Part shown: piece after piece, positions 35,501 through 43,105 of the stretch
How the letters are laid out: each line of letters starts with the position of its first letter
Position numbering within the stretch: position 1 is the stretch's first letter
NCBI GenBank assembly: GCA_910577445.1
Contig: CAJTMZ010000019.1
Location: 1 to 43,244, forward strand
Reading direction: 5' to 3'
Length of the DNA stretch: 43,244 bases
DNA from: an uncultured Lachnospiraceae bacterium
GTDB taxonomy: Bacteria; Bacillota; Clostridia; Lachnospirales; Lachnospiraceae
Program-made: the position numbers and the translations under genes
Notes under the pieces: model-generated
What the model saw: the letters and a program-made list of their open reading frames with translations, nothing else
Database searches by the model: none
What the model was told of the DNA's origin: nothing

Positions 35501-36292
35501 GCATATCTGATTCCTTACGGCTCCAGAATAAAAGTACTTGACGGAGCGGTGCTTGAGGCCGGCGACGAGCTTACGGAAGGAAGCATCAACCCTCACGATT
35601 TGCTTAAGATTAAGGGTATCCGCGCGGTGCAGGATTACATGCTCCGCGAAGTACAGAGAGTGTACCGTCTGCAGGGCGTTGATATCAGCGATAAGCATAT
35701 CGAAGTGATTGTACGCCAGATGCTTAAGAAAATCAGGATTGAAAATAACGGGGATACGGACTTTTTGCCCGGCGCGCTGGTTGACGTGCTTGACTATGAG
35801 GACCTCAACGAACAGCTTATCGCGGAGGGTAAGGAGCCGGCGGAAGGCAAGCAGGTAATGCTGGGAATCACAAAGGCTGCCCTTGCGACAAATTCCTTCC
35901 TGTCCGCGGCTTCTTTCCAGGAAACCACCAAGGTTCTGACAGAGGCGGCTATTAAAGGAAAAATCGACCCGCTGATTGGTCTTAAGGAAAACGTAATTAT
36001 CGGTAAGCTGATTCCCGCCGGTACAGGCATGAGACGCTACCGCACTACCAGACTCTCCACCGACAAGGAGGTTATGGGAACCATTGACATGGACGACGAG
36101 ATATTTATCGACGAGGATGTCAGTAAAATACCAAAGGACGATTTCATAGAAGATAACTATGAGGAGTCTTTCGAGGAAGATGCTTTCGAGGATGAAGCCC
36201 TTGAGGAGGAATCTTATGAGGAGCCTTATGACGATGAGGAGTTTTCGGAAGACGAGTCCTTAGAGGAGGAAGCGGTGGCTGACACGCTGTAA
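32519..36292 (+). CDS. rpoC: DNA-directed RNA polymerase subunit beta'
   Basis: The 1257-residue protein has the N-terminal zinc site (CHCGKYK then CDRCGVEV). The catalytic loop NADFDGDQMAVH holds three Asp for Mg. The second zinc site (CRSHIGICSKCYG) and the trigger loop region (GEPGTQLTMRTFHSGG) are present. A highly acidic tail of about 60 residues follows the normal end, mirroring the one on beta. The 77-base spacer after rpoB holds two short hairpins but no T-run, so the genes are co-transcribed. AAAGGAG lies ahead of ATG 32519. Confidence 0.98.
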   Translation: MSETKQEVYQPMTFDAIRIGLASPEKVREWSRGEVLKPETINYRTLKPEKDGLFCEKIFGPSKDWECHCGKYKKIRYKGVVCDRCGVEVTKASVRRERMGHIELAAPVSHIWYFKGIPSRMGLILDLSPRILEKVLYFASYIVLDKGETDLEYKQVLSEKEYQSARETWGSRFRVGMGAESIKELLSAIDLETEADELKTGLKESTGQKRARIIKRLEVVEAFRESGNDPAWMIMDAIPVIPPDLRPMVQLDGGRFATSDLNDLYRRIINRNNRLKRLLELGAPDIIVRNEKRMLQEAVDALIDNGRRGRPVTGPGNRALKSLSDMLKGKSGRFRQNLLGKRVDYSGRSVIVVGPELKIYQCGLPKEMAIELFKPFVMKELVTRGISQNIKNAKKLVERLDTQVWDVLEEVIKEHPVMLNRAPTLHRLGIQAFEPILVEGKAIKLHPLVCTAFNADFDGDQMAVHLPLSVEAQAECRFLLLSPNNLLKPSDGGPVAVPSQDMVLGIYYMTQEREGAVGEGKYYKSVNEAILAYENGACTLHSRIKVRVTKKNAEGEKISGIVESTLGRFLFNEILPQDLGYVDRSRPENFLLPEVDFHVGKKQLKQILEKVINIHGASVTAEVLDLIKSTGYKYSTRAAMTVSISDMTVPAQKPEMLNEAQATVDRISQNYRRGLITEEERYRAVVETWNETDKKLTDVLLAGLDKYNNIYMMADSGARGSNQQIKQLAGMRGLMADTTGRTIELPIKSNFREGLDVLEYFMSAHGARKGLSDTALRTADSGYLTRRMVDVSQELIIREVDCMEGREEIPGMWVSAFMDGKETIESLKDRITGRYACEDVTDGEGNVLVKKNHMITPSRAAKILSVGVNEKGEPVDKVKIRTILTCRSHIGICSKCYGANMATGEAVQVGEAVGIIAAQSIGEPGTQLTMRTFHSGGVAGDDITQGLPRVEELFEARKPKGLAIIAEFGGIAAIKDTKKKREIIITNNETGESKAYLIPYGSRIKVLDGAVLEAGDELTEGSINPHDLLKIKGIRAVQDYMLREVQRVYRLQGVDISDKHIEVIVRQMLKKIRIENNGDTDFLPGALVDVLDYEDLNEQLIAEGKEPAEGKQVMLGITKAALATNSFLSAASFQETTKVLTEAAIKGKIDPLIGLKENVIIGKLIPAGTGMRRYRTTRLSTDKEVMGTIDMDDEIFIDEDVSKIPKDDFIEDNYEESFEEDAFEDEALEEESYEEPYDDEEFSEDESLEEEAVADTL

Positions 36293-36362
36293 GGACATCC
36301 GGTACGGAAGAAAAGAAAAATGCCGGAAAGCCTAAGCTTACGGCAGAAAATATGGGTATTGG

Positions 36363-36403
36363 ATACTGCGGACCGGCGTTTTTGCCCGGGCCGCAGTATT
36401 TTG
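36363..36403 (+). terminator. Intrinsic terminator after rpoC
   Basis: ATACTGCGG (36363-36371) pairs with CCGCAGTAT (36391-36399), the stem flanks a GC-rich loop, and TTTTG follows. It lies 70 bases past rpoC, before the str operon promoter. Confidence 0.78.
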
Positions 36404-36435
36404 ATGGGGATTTGACAGGGATTTGCAAAAAAATA

Positions 36436-36464
36436 TTGACAAAGCAAATTCTGCCATTTATACT
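36436..36464 (+). promoter_or_regulatory. Promoter of the str operon (rpsL-rpsG-fusA)
   Basis: TTGACA (36436-36441), a 17-base spacer and TATACT (36459-36464): near-consensus sigma-A promoter 56 bases before rpsL. Confidence 0.88.
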
Positions 36465-36519
36465 ACTCTAGTGTGCGTAATTGTACACATAACAATTTAT
36501 AAGCAGGAGGTGAAACAGA

Positions 36520-36939
36520 ATGCCAACATTTAACCAGTTAGTCAGAAAAGGACGTCAGACATCAGTAAAGAAGTCAACTGCACCCGCTCTTCAGAAAGGA
36601 TGGAACTCCCTTCACAAGAAAGCAACCAATACTTCTTCTCCCCAGAAGAGAGGTGTCTGCACTGCTGTTAAGACAGCAACCCCTAAAAAGCCTAACTCAG
36701 CCCTTAGAAAGATTGCCAGAGTACGTCTCTCCAACGGAATCGAAGTGACAAGCTACATTCCCGGAGAAGGCCATAACCTGCAGGAGCACAGCGTTGTTCT
36801 TATCAGGGGCGGAAGAGTAAAGGACTTACCCGGTACAAGATATCACATCATCAGAGGTACGCTTGATACCGCAGGTGTTGCAAACAGAAGACAGGCACGT
36901 TCCAAATATGGCGCTAAGAGACCTAAGGCTTCCAAGTAA
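36520..36939 (+). CDS. rpsL: 30S ribosomal protein S12
   Basis: The 139-residue protein has the family core TPKKPNSALRKIARVRLSNG and RGGRVKDLPGTRYHIIRG. The lysines whose change gives streptomycin resistance (in PKKPNS and GRVKDLPG) are wild type. ATG 36520 follows AGGAGGTGAAACAGA. S12 guards decoding at the A site. No ribosomal L7Ae-like gene lies between rpoC and rpsL, unlike in Bacillus. The 188-base gap to rpsG shows nothing notable. Confidence 0.97.
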   Translation: MPTFNQLVRKGRQTSVKKSTAPALQKGWNSLHKKATNTSSPQKRGVCTAVKTATPKKPNSALRKIARVRLSNGIEVTSYIPGEGHNLQEHSVVLIRGGRVKDLPGTRYHIIRGTLDTAGVANRRQARSKYGAKRPKASK

Positions 36940-37127
36940 TTTTGGAATGAATTGGACCCACAAATGTAAGCTAATTCAGTGTTGGAATTCTGTTACGATA
37001 GATAATTGTTGTAATAAGATTTACCGCACGTACACAAATTGTGAGATGGCAGATACTGCCATGGAAATTAGAATGACACACTGTGAGTACCGATGATTTA
37101 ATGTGAATAATTAAGGAGGGAAGAACC

Positions 37128-37598
37128 GTGCCACGTAAAGGACATATTCAGAAAAGAGATGTATTGGCAGACCCTTTATACAACGACAAAGTGGTTACCA
37201 AGCTTATCAATAACATCATGTTAGACGGTAAGAAGAGTATCGCACAGAAGATTGTATACGGGGCGTTCGCTAAAGTAGAAGAAAAATCAGGCAAGCCGGC
37301 TCTCGAGGTATTCCAGGAGGCTATGAACAACATTATGCCCGTTCTGGAAGTAAAAGCGAGACGTATCGGTGGCGCTACCTATCAGGTGCCCATCGAGGTA
37401 AGACCTGACAGACGTCAGGCTCTGGCGCTTCGCTGGCTGACCATGTTTTCCCGCAAAAGAGGTGAGAAGACAATGATGGACAGACTTGCCAATGAAATTC
37501 TCGACGCTGCAAACAACACGGGCGCAGCCGTTAAGAGAAAAGAAGATATGCACAAAATGGCGGAAGCAAACAGGGCGTTTTCACATTACCGCTTCTAA
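37128..37598 (+). CDS. rpsG: 30S ribosomal protein S7
   Basis: The 156-residue protein starts at GTG 37128 after AAGGAGGGAAGAACC. It has PRKGHIQKRDVLADPLYN, NNIMLDGKKSIAQKI, RRIGGATYQVPIEVRPDRR and the C-terminal MAEANRAFSHYRF. It nucleates assembly of the 30S head. It lies in the str operon between rpsL and fusA. Confidence 0.97.
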   Translation: MPRKGHIQKRDVLADPLYNDKVVTKLINNIMLDGKKSIAQKIVYGAFAKVEEKSGKPALEVFQEAMNNIMPVLEVKARRIGGATYQVPIEVRPDRRQALALRWLTMFSRKRGEKTMMDRLANEILDAANNTGAAVKRKEDMHKMAEANRAFSHYRF

Positions 37599-37718
37599 TC
37601 GGACGAATCATGGATTTTATTTGTCCAAGGCGGCGTGAAACCCCGAATGCGGAATGCCAGGCAGACGCCGGGCCGCAAGGCCGGAAATTCTGCAGATTAA
37701 TATAAGGAGGAAAAATCT

Positions 37719-39836
37719 TTGGCTGGAAGAGAATATCCGTTAGAGAGAACCAGAAACATTGGTATTATGGCTCATATTGATGCCGGTAAGACAACTCTGA
37801 CAGAGCGTATCTTATACTATACCGGTGTTAATTATAAGATTGGCGATACTCACGAAGGCACTGCTACCATGGACTGGATGGAGCAGGAGCAGGAGAGAGG
37901 TATCACGATTACGTCAGCCGCTACAACCTGTCACTGGACCCTGGAAGAAAACTGCAAGCCCAAAGAAGGCGCGCTGGAGCATCGTATCAACATCATCGAC
38001 ACACCCGGACACGTTGACTTTACCGTTGAGGTAGAGCGTTCCTTACGTGTGCTTGACGGTGCTGTAGGTGTATTCTGTGCCAAGGGCGGCGTGGAACCTC
38101 AGTCAGAAAATGTATGGCGTCAGGCTGACACTTATAATGTACCGAGAATGGCTTTCATTAACAAGATGGACATTTTGGGTGCCGATTTCTACGGAGCAGT
38201 AGAGCAGATTAAGACCAGACTTGGTAAAAACGCAATTATTCTTCAACTGCCTATCGGCAAAGAAGATGAATTTAAAGGCATTATTGATTTATTTGAGATG
38301 AAGGCGTATATCTACAATGACGATAAGGGCGAAAACATTTCGATTGTTGACGTTCCCGAGGAAATGGCAGACGACGCCGAGTTATACCGTTCCGAACTTA
38401 TCGAGAAAATCAGCGAATTGGACGACGAGCTGATGATGAAATATCTCGAGGGCGAGGAACCCACTGTAGCGGAAATGAAAGCAGTGCTCAGAAAAGCAAC
38501 CTGCGAATGTACGGCAATCCCTGTATGCTGCGGTTCCGCATACAGAAACAAAGGCGTACAGAAGCTTTTGGACGCGGTTCTTGAGTATATGCCCGCTCCT
38601 ACAGACATTCCCGCAATTACGGGAACCGACCTTGACGGCAACGAAGTTGAGAGACATGCGTCCGACGACGAGCCTTTCTCAGCGCTGGCTTTCAAGATTA
38701 TGGCAGACCCCTTTGTAGGAAAACTGGCATTCTTCAGAGTTTACTCCGGTACAATGAATTCCGGTTCCTATGTACTGAATGCCACAAAAGATAAAAAAGA
38801 ACGTGTGGGACGTATCCTGCAGATGCACGCGAACAAGAGAGCCGAGCTTGATAAAGTATATTCCGGCGATATTGCCGCTGCCGTAGGGTTTAAGTTTACC
38901 ACAACCGGCGATACTATTTGTGATGACCGCCATCCCGTTATTCTGGAGTCCATGGAATTTCCGGAGCCCGTTATTGAGCTTGCTATCGAGCCCAAGACAA
39001 AAGCGGGACAGGGAAAGATGGGCGAGGCTCTTGCAAAGCTTGCAGAAGAAGACCCCACATTCCGCGCTCACAGCAATCCGGAGACAGGCCAGACCATCAT
39101 CGCCGGTATGGGCGAGCTCCATCTGGAGATTATCGTGGACAGACTTCTGCGCGAGTTCAAGGTAGAAGCAAATGTAGGCGCGCCTCAGGTTGCTTACAAG
39201 GAAACCTTTACCAAGACCGTCGAAGTGGATTCCAAATACGCAAGACAGTCCGGCGGACGTGGTCAGTACGGACACTGTAAAGTTAAATTCGAGCCTATGG
39301 ACGCCAATGGTGAAGAACTGTTCAAGTTCGAATCCACCGTTGTGGGCGGCGCTATTCCCAAGGAATATATCCCCGCTGTCGGCGAGGGTATCGAGGAAGC
39401 CTCAAAATGCGGTATCCTTGGCGGATTCCCTGTATTGGGCGTTCACGCTACGGTATTTGACGGTTCCTACCACGAAGTCGATTCATCCGAAATGGCGTTC
39501 CATATCGCCGGTTCCATGGCTTTCAAGGACGCTATGCACAAAGCGGACCCCGTTCTGCTTGAGCCCATTATGAAGGTTGAGGTAACGATGCCTGAGGAAT
39601 ACATGGGCGATGTTATCGGCGACGTGAACTCGAGACGTGGTCGTATCGAAGGTATGGAGGATATCGGAGGCGGCAAGATGGTGAAAGCTTTCGTACCCCT
39701 TTCCGAAATGTTCGGTTATGCCACAGACCTTCGTTCCAGAACTCAGGGACGCGGTAACTATTCCATGTTCTTTGAGAAATACGAGCCCGTACCGAAGAGC
39801 GTACAGGAAAAGGTTCTGGCTACCAGAACGAAATAA
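37719..39836 (+). CDS. fusA: Elongation factor G
   Basis: The start is TTG 37719 with AAGGAGGAAAAATC ahead. The 705-residue protein is of full length. The GTPase motifs are AHIDAGKTTLTE (P-loop), RGITITSAATT (switch I), DTPGHVDF and NKMD. Domains II-V follow, including GRGQYGHCKVKFEP of domain IV and the C-terminal EYMGDVIGDVNSRRG. It drives translocation on the ribosome. The spacer to tuf is 153 bases and holds a separate promoter. Confidence 0.98.
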   Translation: MAGREYPLERTRNIGIMAHIDAGKTTLTERILYYTGVNYKIGDTHEGTATMDWMEQEQERGITITSAATTCHWTLEENCKPKEGALEHRINIIDTPGHVDFTVEVERSLRVLDGAVGVFCAKGGVEPQSENVWRQADTYNVPRMAFINKMDILGADFYGAVEQIKTRLGKNAIILQLPIGKEDEFKGIIDLFEMKAYIYNDDKGENISIVDVPEEMADDAELYRSELIEKISELDDELMMKYLEGEEPTVAEMKAVLRKATCECTAIPVCCGSAYRNKGVQKLLDAVLEYMPAPTDIPAITGTDLDGNEVERHASDDEPFSALAFKIMADPFVGKLAFFRVYSGTMNSGSYVLNATKDKKERVGRILQMHANKRAELDKVYSGDIAAAVGFKFTTTGDTICDDRHPVILESMEFPEPVIELAIEPKTKAGQGKMGEALAKLAEEDPTFRAHSNPETGQTIIAGMGELHLEIIVDRLLREFKVEANVGAPQVAYKETFTKTVEVDSKYARQSGGRGQYGHCKVKFEPMDANGEELFKFESTVVGGAIPKEYIPAVGEGIEEASKCGILGGFPVLGVHATVFDGSYHEVDSSEMAFHIAGSMAFKDAMHKADPVLLEPIMKVEVTMPEEYMGDVIGDVNSRRGRIEGMEDIGGGKMVKAFVPLSEMFGYATDLRSRTQGRGNYSMFFEKYEPVPKSVQEKVLATRTK

Positions 39837-39901
39837 TGATAAAGTAAGCACAGATTCGGCAGGCTTTTATGCGCGGACGGGCGCGCCTGACGAAATAGTG
39901 C

Positions 39902-39930
39902 TTGAAAATATCAGAAATTTTTAATATAAT
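39902..39930 (+). promoter_or_regulatory. Dedicated tuf promoter
   Basis: TTGAAA (39902-39907), a 17-base spacer and a perfect TATAAT (39925-39930) lie 60 bases before tuf. This allows EF-Tu to be made in excess of the upstream str operon genes. Confidence 0.8.
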
Positions 39931-39989
39931 CAAAGATAGCCGATTATGTAACGAATAATTTTTCAAATTATTAAAGGAGGACTTTAAAA

Positions 39990-41177
39990 ATGGCTAAAGC
40001 TAAGTTTGACAGAACGAAAACCCATTGTAATATTGGTACTATCGGTCACGTAGACCATGGTAAAACCACTTTGACAGCCGCAATTACAAAAGTACTTGCC
40101 GAGAGAGTTGCTGGTAACACAGCTACTGATTTCGATAACATCGATAAGGCTCCCGAAGAGAGAGAAAGAGGTATCACCATTTCTACCGCTCACGTTGAGT
40201 ATGCTACAGAGAACAGACACTATGCGCACGTTGACTGCCCGGGACATGCTGACTATGTTAAGAACATGATTACCGGTGCTGCTCAGATGGACGGCGCTAT
40301 CCTGGTTGTAGCTGCTACCGACGGTGTTATGGCTCAGACAAAGGAGCACATCCTTCTGTCCCGTCAGGTAGGTGTTCCTTATATCACCGTATTCCTGAAC
40401 AAGTGCGACATGGTTGACGACGAAGAGTTAATCGAGCTGGTTGAGATGGAAGTAACAGAACAGCTTGAAGAGTATGGATTCACAGACTGCCCGATTATCA
40501 AGGGTTCCGCTCTTAAGGCTCTTGAAGACCCGAACAGCGAATGGGGCGACAAGATTATGGAGCTTATGAGCACAGTTGACGAGTATATTCCTGACCCTGA
40601 GAGAGAGACAGATAAGCCTTTCCTTATGCCTGTTGAGGACGTATTCACAATCACAGGCCGTGGTACAGTTGCTACAGGTAGAGTAGAGCGTGGTACACTT
40701 CACCTTAACGAGGAAGTTGAAATCGTTGGTATCAAGGAAGAAACACGTAAGACTGTTGTAACAGGTATCGAAATGTTCCGTAAGCTGCTTGACGAGGCTC
40801 AGGCTGGTGATAACATCGGCGCGCTGCTTCGTGGCGTTCAGAGAACAGAAATCGAAAGAGGACAGGTTCTTTCCAAACCCGGTTCAGTTACCTGCCACAA
40901 GAAATTTACAGCTCAGGTTTACGTTCTGACAAAAGATGAAGGTGGACGTCACACTCCTTTCTTCAACAACTACAGACCTCAGTTCTATTTCAGAACAACT
41001 GACGTAACTGGCGTATGTAATCTTCCGGCAGGTACAGAAATGTGCATGCCTGGCGATAACGTAGAGATGACAATCGAATTGATTCATCCTATCGCTATGG
41101 AGCAGGGACTTACGTTTGCTATCCGTGAGGGTGGACGTACAGTAGGTTCTGGTCGTGTGGCTACGATTATTGAGTAA
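39990..41177 (+). CDS. tuf: Elongation factor Tu
   Basis: The 395-residue protein has the standard GTPase motifs GHVDHGKTTLTAAI, RGITISTAHVEY, DCPGHADYVKNM and NKCDMVDD, and the beta-barrel domains with TGRGTVATGRVERG and REGGRTVGSGRV. It delivers aminoacyl-tRNA to the ribosome. ATG 39990 follows AAAGGAGGACTTTAAAA. A terminator lies 38 bases past the stop, ending the conserved block. Confidence 0.98.
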   Translation: MAKAKFDRTKTHCNIGTIGHVDHGKTTLTAAITKVLAERVAGNTATDFDNIDKAPEERERGITISTAHVEYATENRHYAHVDCPGHADYVKNMITGAAQMDGAILVVAATDGVMAQTKEHILLSRQVGVPYITVFLNKCDMVDDEELIELVEMEVTEQLEEYGFTDCPIIKGSALKALEDPNSEWGDKIMELMSTVDEYIPDPERETDKPFLMPVEDVFTITGRGTVATGRVERGTLHLNEEVEIVGIKEETRKTVVTGIEMFRKLLDEAQAGDNIGALLRGVQRTEIERGQVLSKPGSVTCHKKFTAQVYVLTKDEGGRHTPFFNNYRPQFYFRTTDVTGVCNLPAGTEMCMPGDNVEMTIELIHPIAMEQGLTFAIREGGRTVGSGRVATIIE

Positions 41178-41214
41178 TTGATGGATTTGTATCTGACTTA
41201 AAGTAAAATGAGTG

Positions 41215-41247
41215 CCGCAATCCCTTGTTATGAGGGGTTGCGGTTTT
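41215..41247 (+). terminator. Intrinsic terminator of tuf
   Basis: CCGCAATCCCT (41215-41225) pairs with AGGGGTTGCGG (41233-41243), with one G-U pair, followed by TTTTCTT. Confidence 0.9.
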
Positions 41248-41250
41248 CTT

Positions 41251-41559
41251 ACTGAAGGCAGAAAATTTGGTTGGTCGGCATGGTTTGCAACACAATCATT
41301 AAAAGTATTGAAAGAGGAAGAAGTTGTACGACTTTCTCAGGCGGCATTTAAGTTACATTTTAAACCCACAGACGATGAAATTGCAAAAATTGCGAGACAG
41401 CTAGATCCGGCAGGAGAGAACAATTGGACGCAATCAGTTAAAAATTTGAAAAAAGGGATATGTATAGTGTCAGGAGATAGAGTGAAAGCAAATGGAGCTT
41501 TTGGCAGTACACAACCAACAATAGTTTCAGTGGAGTCATTTGAAAACAGAATGAAATAA
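41251..41559 (+). pseudogene. C-terminal remnant of a HerA/FtsK-type ATPase
   Basis: The frame ending at 41559 encodes a C-terminal piece of a HerA/FtsK-superfamily ATPase: TEGRKFGWSAWFATQSLKVL, where ATQ is the usual sensor motif. Next comes AAFKLHFKPTDDEIAKIARQLDP, then VKNLKKGICIVSGDR and STQPTIVSVESFENR. Walker A and B are missing because the similarity begins directly after the tuf terminator; upstream codons of the frame are the terminator hairpin itself. There is no start codon with a ribosome binding site. This is a 5'-truncated leftover. Such ATPases occur in DptH/HerA-type defence modules and in mobile elements; which one is not decidable from about 100 residues. Confidence 0.65.
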
Positions 41560-41632
41560 CATGATAAATGGAGATTAGTAGAATTTGCCTTTGAACATCG
41601 GATAGGCTAAGGCGTAAAATATTTAGTTTAAG

Positions 41633-41667
41633 TATGAATTGGGGAAATGCCATTTCCCCAATTCATA
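41633..41667. repeat. Perfect 17-bp inverted repeat upstream of the YhcG-type gene
   Basis: TATGAATTGGGGAAATG (41633-41649), one base, then its exact reverse complement (41651-41667). It ends 13 bases before the AGGAGA ribosome binding site of the next gene. A 25-base core of it recurs inside that gene at 41975-41999, differing only in the centre base. No T-run follows, so it is not an intrinsic terminator on this strand. It could be an operator or an mRNA structure controlling the nuclease gene. Confidence 0.9.
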
Positions 41668-41689
41668 AAAATTCATGAGAAGGAGATAT

Positions 41690-42736
41690 ATGGACGAGCT
41701 AATAAAAGAAAGTTTTTATAATCAGGTATTGGAACTGTTCCAAAATGCGAAAAGAAAAGTTTCATCCGCTGTTAATATGACAATGGTATATTCATATTAC
41801 GAGGCTGGTCGAATGATTGTAGAAGAAGAACAGCAGGGAAAAGAGAGGGCAGAATATGGTAAATACATTCTAAGGCAATTATCAGAAAAACTTACGAAAG
41901 AGCTTGGGCGGGGTTTTTCTTATGATAATTTAAAACTGATGCGTAAATTTTATACTGTTTATTCTAAAGATGTAATTGGGGAAATGGCATTTCCCCAATC
42001 TGAGAATCTTCCAGTGACAAGAGAAGGACGTAAATTTTATTTGAGTTGGTCGCATTATTTAATTTTGATGAGAATTTCTAATAAAGATGAGCGCCATTTC
42101 TATGAAATTGAATCCTATCGAAACGGATGGAATAAAGATGAATTGAGCAGGCAATATGGAAGCTCTCTCTATGAGCGGTTAGCATTGAGCAGAGACAAGG
42201 AAGAGGTCATGCGGCTTGCATTGGAAGGACAGGTGATCGAGTCTCCTGAAGACATCTTTAAAGATCCGTATGTTTTGGAATTTACAGGGCTTCCGGAGAT
42301 GGCATCATATTCAGAATCGGACTTGGAAGAAAAAATTATAGACCATTTACAGCAGTTTTTGTTGGAATTAGGCCGTGGCTTTACTTTTGTGGGGCGACAG
42401 GTGCGTTTTACATTTGAAGAAGATCATTATAGAGTAGATTTGGTGACATATAACCGCCTGTTGCGTTGCTTTGTGTTATTTGATTTGAAAATTGGTAAAT
42501 TGAAACATGAATATCTAGGGCAAATGCAAATGTACGTCAATTATTATGACCGTAAAGTAAAAATGGAAGATGAAAATTCAACCATAGGAATTATTATATG
42601 TAAAGATAAGAAGGATGCTGTGATTGAAATGACTCTTCCTGAAAATAACAATCAGATATTTGCAAGTAAGTATCAAACGGTTCTGCCGAGTAAAGAGGAG
42701 TTACAACAGTTGTTGGAAGATAGAAATTTAGGGTAA
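41690..42736 (+). CDS. YhcG/DUF1016-family PD-(D/E)XK nuclease
   Basis: ATG 41690 follows GAAGGAGATAT; the ATG at 41675 lies before that site. The 348-residue product has the N-terminal DUF1016 domain (YNQVLELFQNAKRKV, YYEAGRMIVEEEQ, LGRGFSYDNLKLMRKFY, LSWSHYLILMRI). The C-terminal nuclease half has HYRVDLVTYNRLLRCFVLFDLKIGK, carrying the Asp and the D-x-K pair, then GQMQMYVNYYD. All catalytic positions look intact. Family members are found beside restriction-modification genes and in mobile DNA; a role in DNA cleavage or defence is likely but the target is unknown. Here no methylase is adjacent. Residues near 97-106 (VIGEMAFPQS) are encoded by the palindrome shared with the upstream region. 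AT-rich compared with tuf, it fits acquired DNA. Confidence 0.87.
   Translation: MDELIKESFYNQVLELFQNAKRKVSSAVNMTMVYSYYEAGRMIVEEEQQGKERAEYGKYILRQLSEKLTKELGRGFSYDNLKLMRKFYTVYSKDVIGEMAFPQSENLPVTREGRKFYLSWSHYLILMRISNKDERHFYEIESYRNGWNKDELSRQYGSSLYERLALSRDKEEVMRLALEGQVIESPEDIFKDPYVLEFTGLPEMASYSESDLEEKIIDHLQQFLLELGRGFTFVGRQVRFTFEEDHYRVDLVTYNRLLRCFVLFDLKIGKLKHEYLGQMQMYVNYYDRKVKMEDENSTIGIIICKDKKDAVIEMTLPENNNQIFASKYQTVLPSKEELQQLLEDRNLG
41975..41999. repeat. Second copy of the palindrome, inside the YhcG-type gene
   Basis: ATTGGGGAAATG, one G, then CATTTCCCCAAT. It is identical over 24 of 25 bases to the core of the palindrome at 41633-41667 and is itself a perfect inverted repeat with one central base. 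It reads in frame. Confidence 0.9.
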
Positions 42737-43105
42737 TAGATTGTGATGAATTGTATTAATGGTTATAAATCAATATCCTTCATAGTGCCAGATATATGAT
42801 ATGACGGAATGAAAATAAAAAATATACTCGTTTACATCACTGTTCTGTTATGCTAAGATAGCAGACAGGTGGACGGAATGCGTCAAATATTTTGTAAAAG
42901 ACAGAAAAATGAGCCCGAAATGGTTGAAAAACATGCTTCAAAGAGCCGATTTTTGTGATACGAATATGATACATTTTTTTCGAAGGGAGGCTGTAAAAAA
43001 TCTTGTGTCTATAGATAAAAAATTTTTTTGATATGAATCAGATATGTAGAAAACTGTTGTCGAATAGGAGTGGTTTTATGTTGTCGAATTTCTTTTCTAA
43101 ATAAT
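42737..43105. other. AT-rich region without a convincing gene
   Basis: No family-like reading frame is seen. The region holds a good promoter (42831-42859), a possible 26-codon frame (42878-42958) with AGGTGG ahead, and two copies of TGTTGTCGAAT (43055-43065 and 43079-43089) 24 bases apart. Confidence 0.5.
42831..42859 (+). promoter_or_regulatory. Orphan promoter
   Basis: TTTACA (42831-42836), a 17-base spacer and TAAGAT (42854-42859) with TGc upstream. It would start a transcript into the region with no recognised gene. Confidence 0.45.

Noticed and set aside
36863..37096. 77-codon frame after rpsL
   Set aside because: It begins inside rpsL in another frame and runs through a spacer with no coding character.
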